DNA from: Cydia pomonella | Taxonomy: Eukaryota > Arthropoda > Insecta > Lepidoptera > Tortricidae | NCBI RefSeq assembly: GCF_033807575.1 | Contig: NC_084716.1 | Coordinates: 124,001-188,000, forward strand | Direction of reading: 5' to 3' | DNA length: 64,000 nucleotides | Shown: in pieces, positions 50,320-62,327 of the stretch | Layout: every line of letters begins with the position of its first letter | Numbering within the stretch: position 1 is the stretch's first letter | The notes under the pieces: model-generated | The model's database searches: none | What the model was told of the DNA's origin: nothing | Seen by the model: the letters and a program-made list of their open reading frames with translations, nothing else | Translations under genes and position numbers: made by a program

Positions 50320-52160
50320 ATGAGTTTAACAACGAGTAGGTATGAAAACATGGACGCCGGCAGCGGGAACGGCATCACTATCACTACACCTAAGTCCCCC
50401 GCCGCGTCAGTCAGTCTGTATGTTCGCGATAAACTCCTAAAGGAGATCCCTTGTTACAGAGTTCTTTTGCTGCTGACAATCCCCCTGATGCAAGGCTCAG
50501 AGATAAAACTTGAGAGCCTAGATGATGGACCCGGAATTCTGCCCTACAAACTTGGACCCATGTGACCCACGACTCATTACCACACCTATATATCTGCAAT
50601 ACATACAACTTAACGAAATAAAAGATATAATTAGCTTAACTTTTGGACAACTACAAATATGCAGAGCTAGACCAGTTAACGACACATACCTTTTATATGA
50701 GAATGAAATTAATTACCTAGTAAATAAATTAGAGAAAGTTGCTAGAAACCTTAGAACCGGCACGAGTCAAGAGAGGTCTCGTGGACGGACTCGGTACAGT
50801 TAGGTATTAAAAGTATCAGTGGAAATTTAGATCAGTCACATGCCATTAACTATAATAACCTTATAAAAACCTTACAGATTAACCAAAATTAAATTGTTTC
50901 AGAATTAAATAGTCACGTGAGCCTAAGCAAAGATTGGGCAAGTCGCCAAGGCCGTACATTAGACACCCTGGTGGAAAACCAAAAGAAAATTAACACCACC
51001 TTAGAAATAATCTTAGATAGTAATGCTTATAGAGAAAATAGCTTAATTAAATACGCAAAATTTGCCCAGCTTCTAATTATTCTGAGCGAAAATATAGAAG
51101 ACTTGAGCCAGGAGCTTTTAAGAATAGAAAATATTTTAGCGTTTATTCGTAGTTCTAGTGCTCATCATTCTATGATAGAGATTAGCGTACTAGGAAACAT
51201 GTTAGATAAGTTAAAAATATTATACGGTAGCGGTAGAATCCTAGACTTAGAATTACGAGAATATTATGACATAATACGCCCGGGATCCTATTAAACCGAT
51301 AGAGAAATAGTAATTACATTTAATTACCTATAATAACGTCAGAAGTTTTCGATCTATTCAAACTGTCCATTGTACCCAATAAAAACCATGCAGTCCTCAT
51401 CCCGCCATACCCCTTCCTAGCAACGCATGAAGATTCATTCATGTACATGGAGGCAGAATGCCCGAAGTTCAACCATCGTTATGTCTGCGAAAAAGGAACC
51501 AATCTTCAACTTCGGACCTCACCGGACTGCATAACCCGATTGATTGTAAAAAAATAAAGACCCGGAAGGATCCTGCCAACCTACTACAGTATCCTTGACA
51601 AGGCCAGCCATGGAGGAACTCGATGATCAACATTATGTTATCTCATTTCCACGACCAACGAAAATACAATTATCTTGCAACAGAGAAGATTTCACTACGC
51701 TACAAGGAAGCTATCTGGTTACCATCCCACTTAACTGTTACCTACGAACAGCAGAGTTAGTTTACAATCACCAACGACAAGGATGTAATACGGGGACACC
51801 CTATAAAACTGGCCGAGATTCCCCACGAAGTTAACAACCAAGCCACATTGCGCCCTCACATCAGTCTGAAATCTATGGACGTCAAGGGATTACACGACGC
51901 CGAAAGTAACATCATATTTGAGTCTCCTCTACAGTTAGATGCAAGTCCGTCAAACAAGCTGTATCACACAACTATACCGCTATACGTCACCCTAATACTG
52001 AGTGCAGGCGCACTTACGATCGCAATCCTAAGAAAATATTACAAGCGTCGCTCAACTGAATTCTCACCAGAACCAGAACCATGCAGTAAGACCCTCAGTA
52101 ACAAGGATTCAGTAAAAATACAGGATATATTTCAGGGAGTGTGCGATGGGATTACATAAT
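50320..52160 (+). pseudogene. Broken retroviral-type env relic (F-protein-like)
   Basis: Several consecutive plus-strand frames resemble parts of insect retroelement envelope proteins of the baculovirus-F type. They are an N-terminal hydrophobic segment with SLDDGPGILPYKLG (50320-50565), an extracellular part (50522-50803), a helical region rich in Asn/Leu (50917-51294), a segment with FPRPTKIQLSC (51595-51834), and HISLKSMDVKGLHDAES followed by a transmembrane helix and basic cytoplasmic tail (51848-52159). The parts are separated by stops and frame changes, so no functional product is possible. No gag, pol or LTR was found next to it. Probably the remnant of an errantivirus-like or env-bearing LTR element. 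Confidence 0.65.
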
Positions 52161-52164
52161 CTTA

Positions 52165-52805
52165 TCCCCCCATCTTCGTTCTGCCACCGTGGGACTAGAC
52201 GCGGACTTGCGTTTCACCCTTACGTCGTTACTTTACCACTGATTCGCACTAAACGCTACGCATCCAGCTTTAGCATGCGAACGGCTAAGGAGTGGAAATC
52301 ACTTCCTGCAAATCTATTCCCAGTCCACTATAACTTGGACCTTTTTAAATCGAGACATCTTTTAGGTAAGCATGTTCCATCCTAGACTGCATCAGCACTT
52401 TCCATCAGGTGAGATTGTGGTCAAATGCTTACCTTTTCGTAATAATAAAAAAATCGAAACGCGTCAATCCCAGGATAAAATCCCGTCGATATTTTCACTA
52501 AACGTTGGAAAATAATCAACGATCTGCGGATGGAGGAATTACATATTGCACCACAAGAACAACCGCCGACTGAGCTGCGCACGCTCCACCGTCCGGCAAC
52601 ACGTGTATAGTGAATGCTTGAGATTCTGTGAGGCGATGGATGCTAGGTGCTCAACTGTTCCAATTTAATTTGTTAATGTGCAATTATTGTTTTATAATTG
52701 TTAATACTTATAATTATTATTGCTGTTAGTCTAAGTTTCGTGACGCATTGGTTCAACTGTAATGACATGTAAACATTTTTATCAATAAAATAAATAAAAT
52801 AAACA
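52165..52805 (+). pseudogene. LINE ORF2 C-terminus and 3' UTR, truncated
   Basis: The frame at 52146-52385 reads SFSMRTAKEWKSLPANLFPV, then HYNLDLFKSR, matching the C-terminal end of lepidopteran LINE reverse-transcriptase proteins. A 3' UTR-like stretch follows, ending in an (ATAAA)n tail at about 52785-52803. It lies directly after the env relic. Confidence 0.65.
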
Positions 52806-53029
52806 CGAGGCGCAAACGCAGCAAAATACGACCTTGCCTAAATAATGTAATTTCTATCAGGCACTCTCGTTTCACACTTCGACCGATTGTCATCGCTTAG
52901 GTTATAATCTTATAATTTCTGTATATTTTATTTTAAATTAAATTAGTATTAAAAGTTTTTGGGCTTTTTTCGGACCTCCGATTGTAGCAATCGTAATTGG
53001 TGACTAAATTAACACCCCGTATAATATAT

Positions 53030-53182
53030 ACATATTTATAAATACTTAAATACATAGAAACACCCATGACTCAAGAACAAATATCTATGCTCATCAAATA
53101 AATAAATGCCCTTACCAGGATTTGAACCAGGAACAACCGCCATCATAGGCAGGGTGACTACCTACTAGGCCAGACAGGCCGT
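53030..53182 (-). repeat. tRNA-derived SINE (family A), minus strand
   Basis: The reverse complement gives the SINE A head (CTGGCCTAGTAGG, then TGGTTCAAATCC) and body (GAGTCATGGGTGTTTC). The 3' end is truncated. Third family A copy in the window. Confidence 0.75.
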
Positions 53183-53376
53183 CAAATATTAAGCTTCTGT
53201 ACCGTTATGTTTGAAGCCTATGTAATATTTGAGAGTTGCGATGCTGTTTGGACAGATGACGTAGCGGTTCCACTATAGGCTGACACCTACCCCCTTTTGT
53301 ACTGGTATTTCAAGTTTTAACCCATCCATCCACCAGGCGCCCGTGGCCCGGCCGGCCGCGGAGCTCTTCATTGGCG
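53170..53376 (+). repeat. Inverted duplication, left copy
   Basis: 53199-53376 is the reverse complement of 58967-59113 with mostly single-base differences. 53170-53222 also pairs with 58604-58650. Contains ccaggcgcccgtggcccggc and gcggagctcttcattgg. Confidence 0.75.
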
Positions 53377-53384
53377 TTCTGTTT

Positions 53385-55542
53385 GTCGGAACGTTCGGTT
53401 CACTGCAAAAAATTCTTAGAAATCCTTAGATTCTTAGAATTTTTTGTAAGTACTAATTAAAAGTATTGTTAACGGTTTTACCGTTCGATTGTTAATATTA
53501 CTTCAATGATTTGATGGACAGCTTGTGTTCGTCAATGTGTTTAGCAAAGCTGACACCTCATCGATTCACATCGCGAGCGCAGCGAAGCTGTCGCGTAAGT
53601 AAGCGATTCTTATTTTATTTTGTTTACAGCGAATCGAATCATTTTAAGCACGGAGCAGGTCCTTGAAAAAGTGTAAATGTGAATGGCAGTTTATAGGCCA
53701 CAGTTTTATTGTCCTCCGAAAGGGAGGTTATAGCGGTTCCTATTACAGTATAGAACTGCCTAACTTAGGAATAACTAAAAAGACGCGCTCTGCGACGTCG
53801 TAGTTTATGCTAATCAACTTGTGATTTTGCATTAAGTAACCTTAGGGTAATTACAATAATAATGATCGTAAGATATATATGACCTGATATTTTCCGTGCA
53901 TTTCCAGATTTTCTGGGGTACCTGGTGCTGCTGTGATACAAATTATTTTATTTTGCATTTAATCGAATATCACAATAAAGCTGGGATTTGGAGTACCCCC
54001 CAATTTTAGAATGCTTGAGAGCTGGGGCTAAACGCCTAACATAAGCTAGAATAGAGGCCATTAAAGAAATACCATGTTTGGTATTGCCATGGGTACCATA
54101 AACAGTAAAGTTACTCTAGTATCATGCTGGCTACCAAATTAGGGTCCTATCCGCCTTAAAGTCGACGAGGGCTCAGCTGTCGCGGGGCTTCTATTCCGCT
54201 CTGAGGGACGAAAGGTTAACTAACAAACCTACATCGAAAACCTCCTTTTCGATCTTTTTGTTTATATCCTTTGGAAAGTTTTTTCTTAATAATACCAATT
54301 TTGGATGCACAGTACCGTCAATATTCTTGTGAATTTTATTTTCAATTAAGGTATTTGTACGTAATAATAAATAGTGCAACTGCTAAAAAGTGCCTTCTAG
54401 TTAAAGCAAGGGGATTTTAAGTGAAACTCTTGGATGTAAAACTGACATATCCCCATTCAGTTGTGTTATTTTGAATTTCGTTTAAGGAGTTTTATTATAA
54501 TTTTATACGTATAAAATTTTAGTTTTGACATGTATAACTGCATACAGGAGGGGCACTATTTTACCCCTTTGCTATAAACTATAACCCTTGTGAGAAAAGG
54601 AGGTTCGAAGTATCTTTTCATGACTTAAGAACGTAATGAGACTGGAGGTCGGGTGTTACAGACCGCCGCTGCATGCACAGCATAACACATATCCTGCTGC
54701 TAAGCAGAGGTAACAATATTGCATTTGTTAAATTAGCATACTGTAACCTTTCCCACCTGCGCAAGGTTGTGGAGAAATTTACCTACCATTGCGTAACTTA
54801 TTGTACCTATACTACCGTACCTATTATGGATATCCGCCATGGCCTACTACAATAACTATCTGCTACTTAGACAGAAGGTTTATTAAAATATAAATATGTG
54901 CTGTTAAGCATACATACATAACGTACCTAATATTTCCCGCCTGGCGTAAGGCGACTGAATATTACTATTTAGCCAGCTGAAGACCTGCCGCCTGCGCAAG
55001 GTGTGCGAATTTTCATTATCCTGCTACGCTAGCAGATGAAGCAAATGGCTACTATAAGACCAGTATACTTAATACAATGAACATGGTTCCAAACGCCAAG
55101 ACCTTTCCCGCCTGCGCAAGCGGTTGTGAAATGATTAGTCACTGGGGCTAAAAGTCAGACATGGTTTTGATACTGTTATTAGATAAAAGTATATTAAGAT
55201 CATACAACATGCCTGCGCAAGGCGTGCAACATCCATTTGCCTGCTGCGCAAGCGGGTATCAATTGGTTCAAGGTATCATTAATCAAATATTGGTACTACA
55301 AAGCATTTATGATACAAGTACCTACTTAACATGTATCTATTTCTATAAGCCAAGATTTCAACTCCCATGTAAATCTCCGCCTAATTCACAATAATAATTC
55401 ATAATCATTTATTTGCACATAAAAATCCTACGCAAGGCATTCGAGAAATAATTTTTACTATCGTTTGCTGCGAAAACACACCCCACTAAACAATGAGACT
55501 GGCCCAGGAAGACCATAAAACCCTAAAAAGATAAAATAAGCC
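53385..55542. other. Intergenic, with repeated CCTGCGCAAG motif
   Basis: No gene recognised. Between 54755 and 55260 the word cctgcgcaag occurs four times, and ctgctgcgcaag and ctggcgtaag are close variants, at irregular spacing. Not a regular tandem array. Confidence 0.5.
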
Positions 55543-55672
55543 TTGACACACTCACTGCCAGCGACCCGCTAGGCGTATTCCCTTTTAGTAGGCGGTTTGC
55601 GAGACATGCTGTTTTCTCGCGTTATCAACTTCGCTCGTAACGCGTAGCTCACGCTGGCACTGAATGTGTTAA
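55543..55672. mobile_element. MITE with about 21-bp inverted repeats
   Basis: ttgacacactcactgccagc at the left and gctggcactgaatgtgttaa at the right are inverted with three or so mismatches. Familiar lepidopteran MITE arrangement. Confidence 0.75.
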
Positions 55673-57634
55673 CTGGCTTTCCGGTGAGTAATATTAAAAA
55701 TCACCATAAGTGGTTCATACTTCATACGTGGCCCATTCAGTCATGCTAATAATCTTGATAATCTAGAGTTCATGATACTGATCGTTGAATTAAAAATTTT
55801 AAATTTGTTTTGAATTGCCTTAATCAACCGGCCGCCCCGCCGCTACATAGTTCTAATGGTTTAAAGATATAAATATATTACCCTGGACTGGTTCAAGGTT
55901 CTGGGCCATTCATCATTTAACCCCATTTGGGTCAAACACAACAAAGGTTGGGAAAAATGTATCCCGCCCGTAGCAGCATAAACAAGATTGCAGCAGCATA
56001 GCGTGGCTTGAACTCCGTTAACGTTGCGTTGTCTACAGGAAAGACGTGAAGGGCTTAATAAAATGTCTATGACCCACAACTGGTATATAATCATAGCTCA
56101 ATGCAACTCATCATCGCAGTCCAAAATGAAAGAAAAGCCATTTCGGTTATTAATCTCGTTAAAATATATGTCCTAGATGTCGGAACGACTTCTTGTTAAT
56201 AGCCAAAAGTGCTTTTTTGGATAACGGATACAAACCCTTACGGGTTGAGATACATACATTTACCTATTGGTTCGAATCTACTTTAAAAGACTGTGTGGTT
56301 ATGATATTCAATATAAAACATTACAATTTCCCGGGTGGAATTAAGCAGGCGTACATAGGCTATGGAGACTGCTTACCCATCAGGCGGGCCGTATGCTTGT
56401 TTGCCATCGACGTAGTAAAAAAGGCAAGCAACCTCGAAGAGTTATTTCTATACCAATGTTCATTAATTGGTGTCCTATGAAATTATTCCATAAGTATTCA
56501 GTTTTTGGCAACAATAATGTACAAGACAAAGTTTCTGTATTGTATACTGTATGTTACAAAATATATATGTGAGAATCAGTGAGTTCACTGAGATAACATT
56601 AGAATTGCTTTATATCACCGTGGATACAATGTAAATGCTAGACAAGTCTGCGCCATTGGGCATGGGCATGCCACAGGTTGAATTACCTACTTAAGTATAT
56701 ATATAGTTCTCTAAATCTCGTTTAAAAGTAATGTAACATTAGTTTTTCTTCAAAAACATAAAAATAGGAAGGCTACTTAATGCCAAATGATTAAATACTG
56801 ATTATTTTAACGAAGGTCTTGACCTTACTATCTAACCCGTCAGTCAATAACATATCCTTAGTAAGATAAATAGTTATGTCCATACATCTCGCGCTTCCTT
56901 GAGCTTGCACCAGGTAGTACAAGTAGGTAATCCTGAAATAAGGTACGAGTATATTTGTGGACAAAGCTGGGACTACCAGTTAGAATGGCTATTACTTATA
57001 TGTTTTAAATTATGCGAATTGTAATTTATTCAAACACTTTAGCGAACGTAATCTATCATCTACGCACAGGCCTAACCTTGGCTTATCAGGAACGCAGACA
57101 TTGTAATATGTGAAATACCAGACGATACAAAGAACCAAGCGGGAGAGCACTCTCCTGGCAGAGTTTTTCAAGATTAAATTGTAGCTCACTAACTGAAATT
57201 GACGAGCTTTTAGTGCCAATAATACAGATCTTGTTTAAGATTTTAATCAGTCACTTTATGTTTTTAATATGTATGAAACTAAAGGCCAAGTAAGTATATT
57301 CAGGTGAAAGCCTTAAATATACCTATACATCTTGCATGATGGTACATAATTTCAACATGATACTCGTAATAATGATACCTCCAAGAGGAAAATCCTAGTA
57401 TTATTTTTGCTGTATTGCAGGCATTGAATTGATAAAGGTTATGTTCTTACCATACTGGCCCTAATTATTGTACATGTAATAAAATAAAACCACATTATAG
57501 GCTGGGTAAAGTATGGGCTAAGGCCCAAAAATATTTTAGAATACTCTCTGGGGTAAGACTACCATCGTAGCGAATATCAAAGAAAAATTAAAATGGTTAC
57601 AGCAAATAGGATTTGTTGTGTATTATATAATATA
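55673..57634. other. Intergenic, no recognised gene
   Basis: Only short unrecognised frames. A retroelement-end fragment (cttacccatcaggcgggccg) occurs near 56372. Confidence 0.4.
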
Positions 57635-57740
57635 ATTCAGCCTATATACGTCCCACTGCTGGGCACAGGCCTCCTCTCATGTGCGAGAGGGCTCGGGCTA
57701 TAGTCCCCACGCTAGCCCAATGCGGATTGGGGACTTGTTG
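57635..57740. repeat. Lepidopteran RTE/LINE-type 3' repeat fragment
   Basis: cagcctatatacgtcccact, gctgggcacaggcctcctct and caatgcggattgggga are hallmark words of a very common lepidopteran retroelement 3' region. Confidence 0.65.
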
Positions 57741-58603
57741 TGTATTATGATTGAAAATTGGATATTCTACGAGCTTATTTACATTCTGAATGGCTATGCA
57801 CTGTACACAACTACAACGGTGAGAGTGGTAACGGGTTGAACTCTTTTGGATGAGTAACATAAAGCTGTTAATAGCGCTACCAAATTAACCTACTATATCA
57901 CTTACTGTCTATTTGTTATTTAAGAATGTTCAAAAGCGGGAAAATAAGGACAGCTTATGTTAATCCATGAATTAATTGTCTGAGAGCTTGATTACTTCTA
58001 CAATATAATAGACAATATTGCATGTTGTGATAAGTGCACTTTTCATATGATTTACTTTGCCCTTAAGACTGTAGGATTTTTGGAAAACAAACAAGCGAAG
58101 CTCTGAAAAATGTATATAAAAAATCGTTTTTGTGAGCCTATAAGTTAAATTGTATCCTGCCTCATAAGTAAATACCAATATTTGGTAACCATATCTGGGT
58201 AAAAGACACTTTAAAGTGTCAATAATCAAGTTTATTTTCGTTTTGGCAAGGTAATATAAGGTCAAATATGATCAGTTTGTTAGAATGTGGACCTTGAAAT
58301 CAATTGAAAGTATTGAAACACATATAATGATCGCAAAGTTATTGTTGGATGGATAAAATAAAAAGTATAATTATGTTTTCATAATTTTTTTTAATAAACA
58401 TACAGTTTTCTATATTTATAGGTCCTATCTATAAATAACATTGTAAAGTAAAATATGTCACTGCACACTTTAAGCCTTTTCACATTCATCCATGTACCCG
58501 GATTGTTAAGTACACTTGTACTTGTTGTCTCCACCATTTTCACATATCAGTATAAATTAATCACATTGGCGTTTTCTGACCACCAGGCGATCACAGACAC
58601 GTC

Positions 58604-58712
58604 TCAAATATTAAATAGGCTTCAAATAACGGTACAGAAGCTTAATAGCAGCGTTTTACCTTACAATAAACGCTTATTAAGCGAAATACCTTATTTGAAG
58701 CCTATATTTTTA
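58604..58712. repeat. Palindromic repeat unit
   Basis: The arms ataggcttcaaataa and ttatttgaagcctat are perfect inverted repeats. The right part (agcagcgttttaccttacaa onward) is the reverse complement of 59098-59166, and the left part matches the reverse of 53170-53214. Confidence 0.75.
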
Positions 58713-58966
58713 AATTCGCCTGTGGCTACAACACTCAGTTTGCAATAAACCAAATCACTTATATAATGCCCGTCGAGGGTATTTTTAACTCACTGCGTTT
58801 TCTCCTACCATGCAGGTTGCAATAAGCAACATCTATAGTCTATACATACAAGTCAACTGGTATGTCTCTTCATATTGAAAACGAAATAATAAATAATATC
58901 AAATGCAATCCTTTTTCGAATGTGGTATATTGCAACTTCGTTTTATTTATATTTTGAGACCCAATG

Positions 58967-59166
58967 AAGAGCTCCGCGGCCGCGGGCCACGGGCGCCTGG
59001 TGGAGGGGGTTAAAACTTGAAATACAAGTACAAAGGGGGTAGGTGTCAGCCTATAGTGAACCGCTACGTCATCTGTCAAACAGCATCGCACTCTCAAATA
59101 TTAAATAGGCTTCAAATAAGGTATTTCGCTTAATAAGCGTTTTATTGTAAGGTAAAACGCTGCTAT
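58967..59166 (-). repeat. Inverted duplication, right copy
   Basis: Reverse-complement relative of 53199-53376 (gaagagctccgcggccgcgg through cagcatcgcactctcaaata), continuing into the palindrome-related block 59098-59166. Confidence 0.75.
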
Positions 59167-59282
59167 AAATAGTCGTCGTATAAATGGGAAATAAAAATAT
59201 AAATCTTAAATTTAAACAGACAGTTATTTACACTATGCATTTATTTTACTTGGGACGTTATTCAATTTTAGGACTTGGCCAT

Positions 59283-59541
59283 GAGGGTATTTGTACGCTG
59301 GGCAGTGCTCATCCTGCACCATGAAAACGCAGTGTAATCCGTCCGAGTAGATGTCGTGTGGGGATCGGGTGCGTGAGGAAGTGACGGCGGAGCGCGCGCG
59401 AGCGCCAGCGGGCGGCGGCGCGCGACCACGCGGCGCGGAGCGACGCGGGCGTGCCGGGATCATCGCGCCGGCCCTGCGCGACGTGCGGTGGCGGGTGGTA
59501 CGCTCAGGGCAGTCCTCAGCCCAGCATACAAATACCCTTTG
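59283..59541. repeat. GC-rich foldback sequence
   Basis: agggtatttgtacgctgggc at the left end and its inverted partner near 59541-59522 (one mismatch) flank an extremely GC-rich core. A 104-codon minus frame and a 63-codon plus frame cross it; neither has recognisable features. Could be a foldback element. Confidence 0.5.
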
Positions 59542-60089
59542 ACACATTTTAACTAAGCATTCCTGGTAATATTTAGAAAATAAAATGTCATATAAAATTT
59601 TCTGGATTAGGCCAAGTTTCAGAGATAATTAAATGTTTTTCGAAATCATTCTTTCGCCATAAGTCGGTACAAAACACATTTTTGACTGCGGTATTGCCAC
59701 TTTGAGGTCTAGTCTGGACATACCTATTGATTGACATCGAAAAATTAGAAAAATGTATTCTAGAGGCTACCCCCAAATAAAAAAAAAACTTTTTGGTTAA
59801 TTTTAGGTTATGTGTTTATCAATAATAATTACGTTTTTTGCACAGGAGTGTTCAAAAAAAAGGGAAAAAAAAAAACATTTTTTTTTTGTCGAATTTCACA
59901 AAAAGTCACATAACATATTTTGTTTCTGTTGCCATCAGGAATGCACTGTTAAAATCTATCGCAATGCTCACGGGCACCTTGTATAATTCATCTGTACTTT
60001 CGTACTTTGTTATTATATTTTGTTTATATTACTTAATCGAATAATTATACTTGTTTTTTTTCCATTTACAGTTTTCATAATATTTCCTC

Positions 60090-60480
60090 TTTATGCACTT
60101 AATACTATCTTGATGCCAAATATCAAGTTTATGTCATCTGGTAGTGAGTTAGATTATACAATCTAATAATTATCAATATATTATATTTTCTATCGAATTA
60201 TTAATCAATTTTCAGTGAACAGATTTTTTTTCTCTATATAATATAAGTACACCCAATAGTCTACCTTCATGCCAAATATCAAGTTTATCAATCAGTCACA
60301 GAAATGACGGTTTTTATATTACTTTTTCCATCGAATTATAAATCAATTTTCAGTTCATAGTTTTTTTCCATTGAATTATACATCAATTTTCAGTTTATAG
60401 ATTTTTTCCCTATCTAAGTACACTTAAAAAGTCCTACCTTCATAATTATCAAGTTTACCAGTCAGTCACAAAAATGCCGG
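60090..60480. repeat. Diverged AT-rich tandem repeats
   Basis: gccaaatatcaagtttat recurs near 60114 and 60270 (degenerate near 60448). The sub-unit atcaattttcagt recurs near 60204, 60343 and 60381, with period about 155 bp and internal duplications. No coding. Confidence 0.65.
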
Positions 60481-61033
60481 TTTATAAATGCTCAACCGTT
60501 TAAGCTCCGTTTATTAATATTTGTATTCTGGAGGAATTTAGGGCCTTGAATAAATGCCAAATTTCGTAATAATATGTGCAGGTTAAATAGGTTTCAAGTT
60601 GTGAAGGGGTCAAAAGTAGCTCGAAATGGTTTGTGTAATATTACACACAGTGGCTGCGTCGTCTGTTCCTTTTTCTTTGAACTTGGCTGGACACGCTACC
60701 GCATGTCTAGATAAGTGCCGGCATAACTGCGTATCGCTATCGCCAGTACGGCTTTATTTTATTTTACAGAATATTGCTTAAATTTAATTGAAATTATTTA
60801 GATTTAAAAATAGTATAGGCAATAATTTTTTTTTTAATTATAGTTTTTGGAATACCCTAAAGCATGGCATCATTTTTAGCACAAACTTTTTAATGTTAAG
60901 GTAGGTATCCCTAAATTTGACACATGTCACATTCATTTACAATTTGACATTTCACTTCGTATTCGGTTGATGCCAGTTGTCGCTGTTTAATTGTTTATTT
61001 ATTTTTTCTGACAGCTTTTTGCCACAAACCAAG
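60481..61033 (+). promoter_or_regulatory. Upstream region and 5' UTR of Dim1
   Basis: Contains the promoter by position only; no TATA box stands out. The start codon context is accaagATG. Confidence 0.3.
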
Positions 61034-62327
61034 ATGAGTTACATGCTGGGGCATCTCCACAATGGCTGGCAAGTGGACCAAGCCATTTTGTCTGAGGAGG
61101 ACCGAGTTGTGGTGAGTTATATCATATTTTCAGGTTAGGAATGCTTTTACTCTTCTCTATTCTAGAAATTTCCTCACATATCATATAAAACAAAGCACCC
61201 CAAATATGATGTTTTCTAAAAAAAAAACACGCTCATGCACGAGCATACCATTACCAGAAATATGTAATCGTGGAGCCCATTCCAAAAATATGTTTTACAT
61301 CGAGTGAAGTCATTTGTGTTGTTTGTAGGTGATTCGTTTTGGCCACGACTGGGACCCGACATGCATGAAGATGGATGAAGTACTCTACAGCATCGCAGAG
61401 AAGGTCAAAAACTTTGCAGTTATATACCTTGTAGATATCACTGAAGTTCCAGACTTCAACAAAATGTAAGTGGGTGTTTGAGTGTTTGTATTTAACTTCT
61501 TTGTTTACACTTAACATATGTGGTAAAGGGTTTAGTACGGTACCTATTTGACTCTTTTAGGTGCATACAATTGTAAAAAATGAGCACTGTCTCACCAATA
61601 AACCGTATAAGCAGTTTGACAAGTAACTTAAAAATTGATTATGTATAAGTACTGTTCAAGAGAAAAAAAAAAGAAAAACAAATTGTGAGGAATAAGTAAA
61701 ATGATGGGTAAAAACTTATTAATCTTACTAACTGATGAATTATTATCCTGATTTTTGTGGAAATAACTTTGAAACTTACTAGTTTTAAGTTTATTGTCAA
61801 ACATCTTAGTTTAGTATTATGTCACTACCTGTGAGTTCCTATAATTGGCTTCCTGTATCTACTATATTTTTATATGTTAATGTGACAGCTGTTGGATCTC
61901 CAAATAAATAAAAATAAATAAAATAAAAATAAATAAAACATTGTTGAAAATTCATGTTTTGGTCCATAGGTCATAATTTGTATTAACACTCTTTCAGACA
62001 TGATCATTGAAGTGTCTCACGTCAGTTTAAATGCCCAAAGAAACTCAAAATTCATAGTCACTGCCATAATCTTCCACCAACTTTAATAATATATGTATAT
62101 TCCTATTGTTCAGGTACGAGTTGTATGACCCCTGCACGGTGATGTTCTTCTTCCGCAACAAGCACATTATGATTGACTTGGGCACCGGCAATAACAACAA
62201 GATCAACTGGCCGCTGGAGGACAAGCAGGAGATGGTGGACATCTTGGAGACGGTGTACCGGGGTGCGCGAAAAGGCCGCGGTCTAGTGGTTTCTCCTAAG
62301 GATTACTCCACTAAGTACCGCTACTGA
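61034..62327 (+). CDS. Dim1: Dim1 / TXNL4A, U5 snRNP thioredoxin-like protein (142 aa)
   Basis: Three exons: 61034-61111, 61329-61465 and 62114-62327 (stop TGA 62325-62327), with donors gtgagt and gtaagt and acceptors tgtag and ttcag. They give a 142-residue protein, the full family length. It reads HLHNGWQVDQAILSEEDRVV, RFGHDWDPTCMKMDEVLYSI, PDFNKMYELYDPCTVMFFF, KGRGLVVSPKDYSTKYRY. It is a thioredoxin-fold protein of the U4/U6.U5 tri-snRNP, essential for pre-mRNA splicing in the nucleus, and lacks the redox CxxC pair as usual for the family. Residue 6 is Gly (MSYMLG) where the orthologues I remember have Pro. Start chosen by conservation. Confidence 0.97.
61640..61940 (+). repeat. Retroelement 3' end in Dim1 intron 2
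   Basis: Ends gtgacagctgttggatctcc followed by aataaataaaaataaataaa, a tail typical of lepidopteran LINE/SINE insertions. The 5' border is not defined. Confidence 0.45.

Noticed and set aside
59233..59547. 104-codon minus frame over the GC-rich foldback
   Set aside because: Its Cys-containing ends coincide with the inverted repeat arms, so the apparent protein features are by-products of the repeat.
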